DNA from: Desulfosporosinus cupriresistens
GTDB taxonomy: Bacteria > Bacillota > Desulfitobacteriia > Desulfitobacteriales > Desulfitobacteriaceae
Direction of reading: 5' to 3'
DNA: 33,760 nucleotides
Assembly (NCBI RefSeq): GCF_001707885.1
Contig: NZ_MASS01000048.1
Coordinates: 1 to 33,760, forward strand
The first letter of the stretch is position 1, and each line of letters begins with the position of its first letter. Made by a program: the position numbers and the translations under genes. Under the pieces are notes generated by a model. That model was not told the origin of the DNA and searched no databases. It worked only from the letters and a program-made list of their open reading frames with translations. Below, in pieces: positions 1 through 7,294 of this stretch.

Positions 1-1110
1 TGCCTTGAGAATCATGTAGGAAAGATCGTTGACAGCATCCCTCCCCGTTTCATCCACTCCTCCAACACAAACGTTCTGAAACATCGGATAACCTGCGGCG
101 AACTCAGCGGTGGCTGCATCTTGAAAGAGACATGGCTCGCTGAATTTAATCCATAGACAGTCGAGAAGCTCCTGCGCTTCGTCAGGGGTGAGACGCCCCG
201 CTGCCAGGTCGTCTTTGTAATAAGGCCAAAGATACTGATCCATGCGGCCCGGGTTATAACTAGCCGCATTCTGCTCCATAACGAGGCAGATCTGATAAAA
301 ATAGAGCGATTGCAAAGCCTCCCTAAATGTTCGCGCTGGATTGGCCGGAACGTGACGACAGACTAAAGCTATCTCCGTAAGTTCCTCTTTTCTCTGAGGA
401 TCTCTTTCTAAGGCTGCTAAGCGTTCGGCTTCCGCAGCATAACGCTCTGCCAGCGTGACCATCCCTTCAGCTACAATCAAAAGAGATTGTAAATAATAAT
501 TCTTTTCGTAATCGCCCGGCACAGTGATATCGAGTTTAGCTTTCCTATTCTCGACTATTTTTCTGATTCCCGAAATTCCTTCGCGTATCAGCCACTCGTA
601 TCCAGCAGTCGTCTCCCCCCAACCACGAACAGCCTTGCGGTCGATGTATACCACTCCGTTATCCCGCAATTCACGCGTGTCGTCGGGAATTTGAACAAGC
701 CACTCCTCGTAAGTTGAGTGGCCTTTCCAATAGGGGCGGATTTCATCTTCAAAAATCTTTCGATCCTCAGGACTTAAATAAAACGGGTCGTAGCGCCGCT
801 CGCTGATCGTTTCCAGTTCATCATTCAGCACAGACCAACACGTGTCGGCGCATAAAATACCAGCCCGTGTCTTGCTCCCGGAACTACCGACAATGAGCTC
901 GTCCTCCCAGATCGTAACAGTCTTCTCCCTGCACTGTTTACGAAACGCTTTGGCTTTACGTACAACAAACGGATCTCCTTCAGCCTGCCGAAACCCTTCA
1001 GTGAGAATCCTGGCGTTCTCTAGATCCATCTCAGGGCGAGTTTCCAGCACTCTTTTCTTCAGACGATCCACACGCTCTATGTATTTCTGTTCCTGGACCG
1101 TTTGAGACAT
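1..1110 (-). CDS. Glycyl radical enzyme (pyruvate formate-lyase-like), N-terminal part
   Basis: The minus-strand frame is open from ATG 1110-1108 to the left edge (370 codons), so the gene is cut by the window. An AGGGAGG ribosome binding site lies about 7 nt upstream. The start reads MSQTVQEQKYIERVDRLKKR; further on are ETRPEMDLENARILTEGF, WEDELIVGSSGS, NPGRMDQYLWPYYKDDL and GYPMFQNVCVGG. This layout is typical of the PFL-like domain of the PflD/glycerol dehydratase/choline lyase branch of glycyl radical enzymes. Such enzymes use a glycyl radical to cleave C-C, C-O, C-N or C-S bonds anaerobically. The catalytic Cys-x-Glu and the C-terminal glycine loop would lie beyond the edge, so substrate and integrity cannot be judged. 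The radical-SAM activase, normally adjacent, is probably also off the left end. Family assignment is firm; subfamily (choline, isethionate, glycerol, hydroxyproline or other) is open. Confidence 0.85.
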   Translation of the reverse strand, partial: MSQTVQEQKYIERVDRLKKRVLETRPEMDLENARILTEGFRQAEGDPFVVRKAKAFRKQCREKTVTIWEDELIVGSSGSKTRAGILCADTCWSVLNDELETISERRYDPFYLSPEDRKIFEDEIRPYWKGHSTYEEWLVQIPDDTRELRDNGVVYIDRKAVRGWGETTAGYEWLIREGISGIRKIVENRKAKLDITVPGDYEKNYYLQSLLIVAEGMVTLAERYAAEAERLAALERDPQRKEELTEIALVCRHVPANPARTFREALQSLYFYQICLVMEQNAASYNPGRMDQYLWPYYKDDLAAGRLTPDEAQELLDCLWIKFSEPCLFQDAATAEFAAGYPMFQNVCVGGVDETGRDAVNDLSYMILKA

Positions 1111-1148
1111 ATCAAAGCCTCCCTTTGAGTATCGTTGGCATCACCCTA

Positions 1149-1154
1149 AGTATA
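1149..1154 (-). promoter_or_regulatory. Possible -10 box for the glycyl radical enzyme gene
   Basis: TATACT on the minus strand lies about 40 nt before the start codon. The -35 region at 17-18 nt spacing is poor, so this is a weak call. The rest of 1111-1341 holds only a small CAGGT/ACCTG hairpin. Confidence 0.25.
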
Positions 1155-1341
1155 GCTGAAATACTTGCCTCCATCTAGTGTCTCTTTAGTCACCAATCAC
1201 GTTCGTCAGTTATTAAAAGCGGAGGGCAGGTCTTTACCTGAGACATGTCATAACTGTTTGTGTTAAATATCCAAAAGGAACACCGTAAAGAAACCTTGGC
1301 TGCCGCTTTAGGTGCTCTTATATTTTCGAACTCGAAGAAAA

Positions 1342-1365
1342 AAGGCCACTCGAACGAGTGGCCTT
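1342..1365 (-). terminator. Strong intrinsic terminator (3' end of candidate RNA)
   Basis: A perfect 24-nt palindrome, AAGGCCACTCG / CGAGTGGCCTT, is followed on the minus strand by TTTTTTCTTC (1334-1343 read in reverse). It is a textbook Rho-independent terminator for minus-strand transcription, yet no protein gene lies between it and the liv operon. It therefore appears to end a non-coding transcript. Confidence 0.85.
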
Positions 1366-1880
1366 AACATCTAAATTTGAATCCCGCAAAGTTCCTTCAG
1401 AATTAATGGATACACGGCTCGAGATTAATCTTCATCAAAACTTAATCAAATTGTTATTAACCAAAAGGTTTGTAGCTATACACCTTACAACCGCTGAAAT
1501 AAAATCAAAAGAAGGATATTCCTTAAACCAACCTCGTAAGGGAATCGAGACCTTGACCTAACAAAAGGTAAACCAGTCAAAAACTAATAGAAAGCGATGA
1601 AACTAATCTGGACAAATCCTCCACTATTTCTTTGATTACCTTAGGTCTAACTAGAGTCACAATCAGAAAAATTACTAAGGAGAAAATTTAGGTTTCGAGT
1701 CACTTAAAATTAAATTAACAACAATCTTGGCTTGAAAAACATACAGCAAAAAAGTTACACTTCAGATTACCCTATGTGAACTCAACAACAAACTGACCAC
1801 TTATAGTTTTCCCAACTGACCAAACCAACTTCCTATTAACTAGCTTACTACTAAAAAATGAGAGGAACTTTGCGGGAAAT
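1366..1880 (-). ncRNA. Candidate large structured RNA (~500 nt), family not recognised
   Basis: No credible ORF with a ribosome binding site is present, and both ends pair with each other. Plus-strand 1382-1396 (TCCCGCAAAGTTCCT) is perfectly complementary to 1863-1877, a 15-bp closing helix around about 465 nt. Inside are collinear nested helices: 1555-1561 with 1641-1647 (GACCTAA/TTAGGTC), 1567-1571 with 1636-1640 (GGTAA/TTACC), 1577-1581 with 1631-1635 (TCAAA/TTTGA), 1586-1590 with 1624-1628 (AATAG/CTATT), and a small apical GGA/TCC at 1610-1619. A separate hairpin pairs 1753-1760 with 1775-1782 with one bulged A. The terminator at 1342-1365 follows directly on the minus strand. The minus strand is chosen because of that terminator and the promoter at 2052-2079. 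Size and end-to-end pairing recall large bacterial RNAs such as OLE, ROOL or GOLLD, but I see no sequence feature that assigns it to one of them. Confidence 0.6.
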
Positions 1881-1895
1881 TTTTCTTCTTACAAC

Positions 1896-1915
1896 AAAAA
1901 CCACCCTTTCGGTGG
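1896..1915 (-). terminator. Intrinsic terminator or attenuator upstream of the large RNA
   Basis: On the minus strand CCACC-GAAAG-GGTGG (1901-1915) is followed by TTTTTGTTG. It lies about 20 nt before the closing helix of the large RNA. It could either end a separate short RNA or attenuate transcription into the large one. Confidence 0.7.
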
Positions 1916-2046
1916 CTCCAATTCTTCGAAATCCAGCATTGACTTAACTAATTGCAATGCCTAAAAACTTCGATGAATCGAAACTTTACCTAGCACGCGA
2001 CTAATAGTTCTGTAGCTAACTGAATCTTATTAATTAAGTGATTATA
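1896..2046 (-). ncRNA. Candidate short RNA or leader (~150 nt)
   Basis: The segment lies between a consensus minus-strand promoter (2052-2079) and a hairpin terminator (1896-1915) and has no ORF. Two further hairpins are visible: 1969-1974 with 1977-1982 (TTCGAT/ATCGAA) and 1936-1941 with 1955-1960 (GCATTG/CAATGC). It may be an independent small RNA or the 5' leader of the large structured RNA behind it. It does not resemble 6S RNA, tmRNA or RNase P RNA as far as I can tell by eye. Confidence 0.5.
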
Positions 2047-2051
2047 ACCTT

Positions 2052-2079
2052 ATTATAGCTGAATTCTGTTTCCTGTCAA
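2052..2079 (-). promoter_or_regulatory. Consensus sigma-A promoter for the non-coding region
   Basis: On the minus strand TTGACA (2074-2079) and TATAAT (2052-2057) are both perfect hexamers, 16 nt apart, with an expected start near 2045. No protein gene follows for more than 900 nt, which is the main reason to propose transcribed RNA in 1342-2046. Confidence 0.75.
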
Positions 2080-2177
2080 GTGCCTCGGACACTCAATCTG
2101 AGAATATCACCTTCATTGAATTACCTTTTATATTATCCAAATATCTAGGGTGATAAAATAACTCAAAACCCAAAAGT

Positions 2178-2203
2178 ACCAGACCGTCAAAAAACGATCT
2201 GGT
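2178..2203 (-). terminator. Probable terminator of the liv operon
   Basis: An imperfect hairpin (ACCAGA at 2178-2183 with TCTGGT at 2198-2203, plus an inner CG/CG step) lies 50 nt after the livF stop codon. The downstream minus-strand tract ACTTTTGGGTTTT is only moderately T-rich. Confidence 0.5.
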
Positions 2204-2253
2204 CTCAATTGAAAAACTCATTTTGATGAAGCATATCTTGAGGTATTATCGAC

Positions 2254-2970
2254 TCACTCTCCGAGATAGGCCTTAACAATGCTCTCATCTTGCCTCAGCT
2301 GAGCACTATCCCCTTCCATGACTAACTCACCGGTCTCTAAGACATATCCGTAATCAGCTAATTTCAGGGCGATTTTAGCATTTTGCTCCACGAGAAGAAT
2401 GGTTGTTCCTTCATCATTTAGCCGTTTAATAATTCTCATAATATCTTGCACGATCAGCGGTGCTAAACCCATAGAAGGCTCATCCAACAAGAGTAATTTG
2501 GGTTCGGTCATCATTGCGCGTCCGATTGCCAGCATTTGCTGCTCTCCACCGGACAATGTCCCGCCACTTTGCCGCTGACGGTCTTTAAGTCGCGGAAAGA
2601 CTTCAAAGACGTGCTCTATTCCTTTACGGCGCAACGCTTCATCTTTTAGGGTAAAACCACCCAACTCCAGATTTTCTTTGACGGTTAAATCCTTAAAAAT
2701 CCTTCGACCTTCGGGAACATGGATCAACCCCATACTAACAATGTCATGAGCTTTTTCTTTAGTGATGTCCCTACCATAAAACTCTATCGTTCCAGAAGAG
2801 GCTTGAATTAAACCAGAGATTGTCTTTAAAGTTGTAGTTTTTCCGGCACCATTCGAACCTAGTAAAGTAACGATCTTCCCGCGGGGCACTTCGAGACTCA
2901 CCCCTTTGAGCGCATGAATCTTACCGTAATACGTCTCTAAGTTGCGCAGGACGAGAGCCATTTCACTCAT
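2254..2970 (-). CDS. livF: Branched-chain amino acid ABC importer ATPase LivF
   Basis: This 238-residue ABC ATPase is one of two cytoplasmic nucleotide-binding subunits of a LIV-type (HAAT family) importer. Visible motifs are Walker A LLGSNGAGKTTTLK (about 36-49), signature LSGGEQQMLAIGRAM (about 138-152), Walker B LLLLDEPSMGLAP and the switch histidine replaced by the usual LivF VEQN pattern. Length and motifs match LivF rather than LivG. Its ATG overlaps the livG stop by 4 nt (ATGA), so the two are translationally coupled. It is the last gene of the livKHMGF run, followed by a probable terminator at 2178-2203. LIV-type systems also import other small amides, amino acids or urea, so the substrate is not proven. 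Confidence 0.95.
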   Translation of the reverse strand: MSEMALVLRNLETYYGKIHALKGVSLEVPRGKIVTLLGSNGAGKTTTLKTISGLIQASSGTIEFYGRDITKEKAHDIVSMGLIHVPEGRRIFKDLTVKENLELGGFTLKDEALRRKGIEHVFEVFPRLKDRQRQSGGTLSGGEQQMLAIGRAMMTEPKLLLLDEPSMGLAPLIVQDIMRIIKRLNDEGTTILLVEQNAKIALKLADYGYVLETGELVMEGDSAQLRQDESIVKAYLGE

Positions 2971-3737
2971 TCCTCATCCTCCTTCCCCAGGTAAGCTTCA
3001 ATAACTCTCGGATTATTTTTAACTTCTTCCGCGGTCCCTTCAGCAATCTTCTGCCCATAGTCAATGACCACGATTTTTTCCGAAACTTTCATCACAAGTC
3101 CCATATCATGTTCAATCAGCAACACCGTGATTCCCAAGTCCTTGCGAATTCGGCGGATTAAGCTCACTAACTGGTCTTTCTCATCTTGGTTAAGTCCTGC
3201 TGCAGGTTCATCCAGTAACAGGAGCTGCGGCTGTGTAGCTAAGGCTCTGGCCCACTCTACCCGTCGTTGGTCCCCATAAGCTAAATTGCGTGCCAAACGA
3301 CTTTCTTTGTCTAAGATGCCGACAAAATCCAGACACTCTTTACTGACCTGCTTAATCTTCTTCTCTTCACGAAGCTGACTGGGCGGTCGCAGGATAGCTC
3401 CAAATATTCCGGCTGAAGTACGGCTATGCATACCCGACATAACATTTTCTAAAACCGTCATGTCTTTAAAGAGACGCAAGTTTTGAAACGTTCGAGCCAT
3501 ACCCAGCTTAGTAATTCTGTACGGCTTTTGTCGAAAAATGCTTTGCCCCTTGAAAAGGATTTCCCCTTCGCTCCCTTTATAAAACCCTGTCAGACAATTA
3601 AAAGCAGAAGTCTTTCCTGCACCATTTGGTCCGATAAGACTCATAATTGTATTTTCTTCTAGTTCGAAGCTAAGGTTGCTCACTGCTGTCAACCCGCCAA
3701 AACGCAGGGTTAGCTTTTTCACTTCTAGAATAGACAT
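2967..3737 (-). CDS. livG: Branched-chain amino acid ABC importer ATPase LivG
   Basis: This 256-residue ABC ATPase is the partner of LivF. Walker A is LIGPNGAGKTSAFNCLTG (about 35-52). The signature region is YGDQRRVEWARAL, the degenerate form usual in LivG, and Walker B is LLLLDEPAAGLN, followed by IEHDMGLVM with the switch His. The C-terminal IEAYLG motif is typical of the LivG/LivF C-terminal extension. A GGATGAGG ribosome binding site precedes the start. It lies 32 nt downstream of livM and overlaps livF. Confidence 0.95.
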   Translation of the reverse strand: MSILEVKKLTLRFGGLTAVSNLSFELEENTIMSLIGPNGAGKTSAFNCLTGFYKGSEGEILFKGQSIFRQKPYRITKLGMARTFQNLRLFKDMTVLENVMSGMHSRTSAGIFGAILRPPSQLREEKKIKQVSKECLDFVGILDKESRLARNLAYGDQRRVEWARALATQPQLLLLDEPAAGLNQDEKDQLVSLIRRIRKDLGITVLLIEHDMGLVMKVSEKIVVIDYGQKIAEGTAEEVKNNPRVIEAYLGKEDEE

Positions 3738-3769
3738 TCTACCTCATCCTTTTTTTATAGAAAAATACT

Positions 3770-4726
3770 TCACCCTTTTCGCTCTGGCCAAAGGCCTTGG
3801 GGGCGGAAAATCATGATAATTACTAGTAGTATGCCAAATAAGAGCATCCGCATTTGACCGATTCCCCGGAAAATCTCCGGAAATAGAACTAAAAAAACCG
3901 CGCCTAAGATTGCCCCAGGTATTTTGCCCATTCCCCCCAGGATAACAGCTAACAGAATCAGAGCTGATTGGGTAAAGGCAAAAGTCTCCGGCGAAATGGC
4001 GGTCATCTTGACGGCGAAGAAAGCTCCCGCTATGCCTCCGAAAGAAGCGCCGATCATATAAGCGTAGAGTTTTGTCTTAACAGGATCAATCCCCATGGCT
4101 TCGGCGGCATCTTCGTCTTCGCGGATGTATTGCCAAGCCCGCCCCAGCCGTGAATTATGAAGCCTAATGGCGACAATAATTGCCAAAACGACCAAGACCA
4201 AAAACAAATAATAGAAATCGGTGATCTGATTAAGTATATGTCCAAAAATACTTGGCCGTTGGATGCCTACCAAACCGCTCGCTCCACCAGTAATTTTCAG
4301 GTTACGAGCCGTAATTCGGGTTATTTCCCCAAAACCTAGCGTTACAATGGCTAAGTAATCACTGCGCAATCTCAAAGTCGGACCGCCAATAATAATCCCA
4401 GCGATTACCGAGAAAAGTATGGCAATCGGTATAGTTAGCCAAAAATTTAAACCAAATTTCATAAAGATACCAGTTGTGTAAGCACCTACAGCAAAAAAAG
4501 CAGCATAACCGAGGTCCACCAACCCGGCATATCCTACCACAATATTCAATCCTAAAGCCAAAACAATATAGAATAAGGTATTCGTTGCAACTTCTTCTAT
4601 ATAGTTATTGGCAACCAACGGAAGAAGGATGACTAAAAGACTGAGCACCGCAAGTAGTACTCCTTGTGTTTTTCTACGACCCAGAATTTTTCTGAAACGA
4701 TCTATTAAACCCACGGAATTACCCAT
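3770..4726 (-). CDS. livM: Branched-chain amino acid ABC importer permease LivM
   Basis: This 318-residue integral membrane permease is one half of the LIV channel. It is strongly hydrophobic, with about eight to ten predicted helices. The cytoplasmic coupling loop reads SRLGRAWQYIREDEDAAEAM followed by GIDPVKTKLYAY, the EAA-like ATPase contact typical of LivM. The N-terminal half contains LGLNIVVGYAGLVDLGYAAF, another family hallmark. It starts 3 nt after the livH stop, with the binding site (AGGATGTAGAGG) inside the end of livH, so the two are tightly coupled. Confidence 0.95.
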   Translation of the reverse strand: MGNSVGLIDRFRKILGRRKTQGVLLAVLSLLVILLPLVANNYIEEVATNTLFYIVLALGLNIVVGYAGLVDLGYAAFFAVGAYTTGIFMKFGLNFWLTIPIAILFSVIAGIIIGGPTLRLRSDYLAIVTLGFGEITRITARNLKITGGASGLVGIQRPSIFGHILNQITDFYYLFLVLVVLAIIVAIRLHNSRLGRAWQYIREDEDAAEAMGIDPVKTKLYAYMIGASFGGIAGAFFAVKMTAISPETFAFTQSALILLAVILGGMGKIPGAILGAVFLVLFPEIFRGIGQMRMLLFGILLVIIMIFRPQGLWPERKG

Positions 4727-4729
4727 CCT

Positions 4730-5650
4730 CTACATCCTCTCAATCTCGCTTTTACCGAAAATCCCAGTAGGTTTAAAAACCAGCAAAAGAATCAAGATCC
4801 CGAAGGAAAATACGTCTTTCCAAGCAGAACCAATGAAGGGAAGTTGCGTCCCGGCAGTTTCCAACAGCCCCAAGATGAGGCCTCCAATCATCGCTCCGGG
4901 AATGCTGCCAATTCCACCGATGACTGCGGCCGTAAAGGCCTTTAAGCCGATGACAAAACCCATATAAAATTGAATACTGCCATAATACACTCCAGCCATG
5001 ACACCAGCAGCTGCGGCCAAGGCAGAGCCGACAAAGAAGGTTAACCCAATCGTCTTGGTTACATTAATCCCCATCAAACGACAAGCATCCTGATCAAGGG
5101 CAATTGCCCGCATGGCTTTACCGTATAAAGTACGATTAATAAACCAATACAAAGTAAGCATTAAGATCCCTGTAGCCACAACCATGATTATCTGCGTATA
5201 GGTGATATTGACAAGCCCAAGACTGATACCTTCATAACCTAAATCAGTATTAAAGGTTCTATACTCGCCATTTGTCAGAACCATAACCCCATTAAATAAG
5301 GTAAACGATACACCCACTGCCGTAATCAACAGCGACATTCGTGGAGCACGCTTATTAATGAGTGGTTGATAGGCCAGCCTATGCACCAACATGCCCAACA
5401 GCCCAACCAGAAACATGCTGATCAATAAAGCCGCAGCAATTCCCAGCCAACCGATACCTAACCTGCTCCCTAAGATGCCCAACGCCCCATACCCCACAAA
5501 AGCGCCTACCATATAGATGTCACCATGAGCAAAGTTCAATAGCTTAATAATGCCGTAAACCATAGAATAACCGAGGGCGATCAAACTGTAGAATGAACCG
5601 AGAATTAACCCGTTCACTATCTGCTGGATCACGATATAAAAAACTGTCAT
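4730..5650 (-). CDS. livH: Branched-chain amino acid ABC importer permease LivH
   Basis: This is the second membrane permease, about 306 residues from the chosen start (ATG 5650-5648, reading MTVFYIVIQQIVNGLILGSF). The frame is open upstream to 5809, but those extra residues are charged and unlike the family, and the usual LivH N-terminus begins at this Met, which has an AAAGGG site upstream. Family motifs include YSLIALGYSMVYGI, NFAHGDIYMVGAF and the coupling loop RAIALDQDACRLMGINVTK. Together with LivM it forms the transmembrane pore. It is separated from livK by a structured 262-nt spacer and is followed at once by livM. Confidence 0.93.
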   Translation of the reverse strand: MTVFYIVIQQIVNGLILGSFYSLIALGYSMVYGIIKLLNFAHGDIYMVGAFVGYGALGILGSRLGIGWLGIAAALLISMFLVGLLGMLVHRLAYQPLINKRAPRMSLLITAVGVSFTLFNGVMVLTNGEYRTFNTDLGYEGISLGLVNITYTQIIMVVATGILMLTLYWFINRTLYGKAMRAIALDQDACRLMGINVTKTIGLTFFVGSALAAAAGVMAGVYYGSIQFYMGFVIGLKAFTAAVIGGIGSIPGAMIGGLILGLLETAGTQLPFIGSAWKDVFSFGILILLLVFKPTGIFGKSEIERM

Positions 5651-5737
5651 TCCGTGCACCCTTTCAACCTTTTTACTCCAGAGAAGTATGGTAATTTCTG
5701 ATTTGACCCATTTCTTAGCAGATAATCGTAACCTAAT

Positions 5738-5892
5738 CTCGGTAAATCTCCGAGCTGCTATAAAGAAAACTTGGCCTGCACCCCACACACGAAGACACTG
5801 TCTTCGCACGGATTAGCCCTTCTTGCAGTATGTATCGTAAGTTATGCTTTCTGTATAGTATGATAAAGGGCGACTGGGGAAAACTCCCCAGT
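5738..5892 (-). promoter_or_regulatory. Structured livK-livH intercistronic region
   Basis: Three hairpins lie in the spacer before livH: 5872-5892 (GACTGGGG/CCCCAGTC, 8 bp), 5790-5806 (CGAAGAC/GTCTTCG, 7 bp) and 5738-5754 (CTCGG/CCGAG). The first lies just after the livK stop and lacks a clear T-run. It may be a partial terminator or a 3'-end stabiliser that lets the binding protein be made in excess over the membrane subunits, a usual arrangement in ABC importers. Confidence 0.5.
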
Positions 5893-5912
5893 CCCCATTG
5901 GGAAACAATTTA

Positions 5913-7070
5913 TTATTGCAAAACGAATTGGCCTTTCTTGATTTGCAAGACAATGAAGTTGCTTTCCTTCAAGGTCTTGTCCGCAGCAAAGTTAACTTTG
6001 CCTGCTAAGCCGACGAAATCTTTAGTGTCATTCAACGCCTTGATAATAGCCGCTCCGTCAGTACTTCCAGCACGTTTCAGAGCATCTGCCATCAGATTCA
6101 TACCATCATAAGCGAGGGGAGCATACGCTCCAGCACTTTGATTAAACTTTGCCTTATAAGCATCCGCAAACTGTTTGGCGGTAGGCAAGTAATCGGCAAC
6201 TGGTGGGGACAACACATAAGTACCTTCCCCAGCTGCACCAGCCATCTCAATAAGTTTCGGGTCACTGCTTCCGTCTCCAACGACGATAGCTCCTTTATAA
6301 CCACCTTGACGTAACTGTTTAATCAACAGTGCCCCATCTGCATAATAAGCAGTCCAAAAAACAACATCAGCATTTTTAGACTTCAGACTAGTGACCAAGG
6401 AAGAAAAGTCTTGCTCTCCTTTGTTGGTGACATCATGTGAAATCACTATATTACCAGTGGCCTTCCAAGAATCTTCCGTTTGCTTTGCCAAATCGGAGGA
6501 ATAAGCATCGCCTTGCTCAACAATGGCTACATTTTTAGCGCCTAACTTTTTAAAGAGTTCAAGGGCCTTCTGAGTTTGATGCACAGCAGTCCCGTTAATT
6601 TCAAAAGTATTACCGGGATTTTGAGCTGCTATTTTCGAAGAGTTTGCAGCCGTAATGACAAAAGGTATGTGCTTTTCATTATAAACAGTCAGGGTAGGTA
6701 TAGTTGCTCCTGAACAATAACCGCCGACAATTGCTACTACCCCTTGGGATACCAGCTTATTGGCGGCTGCAGTCGCTTGTTGGGGATCACAGGCATCATC
6801 ACCAGTCACCGTGACAATATTTTTGCCGTTGACTCCACCTTTTCCATTTATTTCATCAACAGCCATTTTAATGGCATTCTCCATATCTTTACCATAAGTC
6901 GCTTCCGAACCGGTCATCGGCAAAGGTAAACCAATTTTGATTTCCCCACCACTAGCTGTAGGTGTCGCGCTCGGAGTGGTCGGTTCACTAGACTGTGCCC
7001 CACACCCAGTGACACCCAAAGCTAAGGCCAGAATAGTCACTGCAACCATATTACGAAACTTTTTGGACAT
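5913..7070 (-). CDS. livK: Branched-chain amino acid ABC importer binding lipoprotein LivK
   Basis: This 385-residue extracytoplasmic substrate-binding protein belongs to the periplasmic-binding type I LIV family. The N-terminus MSKKFRNMVAVTILALALG ends in the lipobox VTGC, so the mature protein is anchored by a lipidated cysteine at about residue 23. A Ser/Thr/Pro-rich linker follows. The mature domain opens with IKIGLPLPMTGSEATYGKDM and contains NGKNIVTVTGDDACDPQQA and GYCSGATIPTLTVYN, the ligand-site region of LivK proteins. A GAGGAGG site lies 8 nt upstream. It is the first gene of the operon. The ligand could be Leu/Ile/Val or another small amino acid or amide. Confidence 0.94.
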   Translation of the reverse strand: MSKKFRNMVAVTILALALGVTGCGAQSSEPTTPSATPTASGGEIKIGLPLPMTGSEATYGKDMENAIKMAVDEINGKGGVNGKNIVTVTGDDACDPQQATAAANKLVSQGVVAIVGGYCSGATIPTLTVYNEKHIPFVITAANSSKIAAQNPGNTFEINGTAVHQTQKALELFKKLGAKNVAIVEQGDAYSSDLAKQTEDSWKATGNIVISHDVTNKGEQDFSSLVTSLKSKNADVVFWTAYYADGALLIKQLRQGGYKGAIVVGDGSSDPKLIEMAGAAGEGTYVLSPPVADYLPTAKQFADAYKAKFNQSAGAYAPLAYDGMNLMADALKRAGSTDGAAIIKALNDTKDFVGLAGKVNFAADKTLKESNFIVLQIKKGQFVLQ

Positions 7071-7294
7071 TAAATTTCCTCCTCATTTTTGTTTCTACGT
7101 TATTATATTACTTCTTATTTTAGTTACTATTTTCCTCGCCTCACCTCCCATTTCCTGACTTAGCTCACGGATTGCATTCTGCTCTAATTATATAACAGAG
7201 AAAGGAACATTTAAGATTTATCCTATTACATTGTTTAACGGCTGTCCAGTCTTTTCACGTGTCTCGCCGGTCTGCCGGCGTGTATACTTAGTGC
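7071..7294. other. topB-livK intergenic region with livK promoter candidate
   Basis: A minus-strand TATAAT lies in the A/T-rich tract around 7185-7195, about 115 nt before the livK start, without a convincing -35. A CGCCGG-TCTG-CCGGCG hairpin near 7265-7281 follows the topB stop but has no T-run on either strand, so it is only a possible terminator. Confidence 0.35.

Noticed and set aside
1358..1561. 67-codon plus-strand open frame in the non-coding region
   Set aside because: It begins with a GTG inside the terminator palindrome, has no ribosome binding site, and runs through the helices of the candidate RNA.
5651..5809. In-frame extension of livH upstream of the chosen start
   Set aside because: No ribosome binding site and no LivH-like residues; the segment holds two hairpins and the family-typical start is at 5650.
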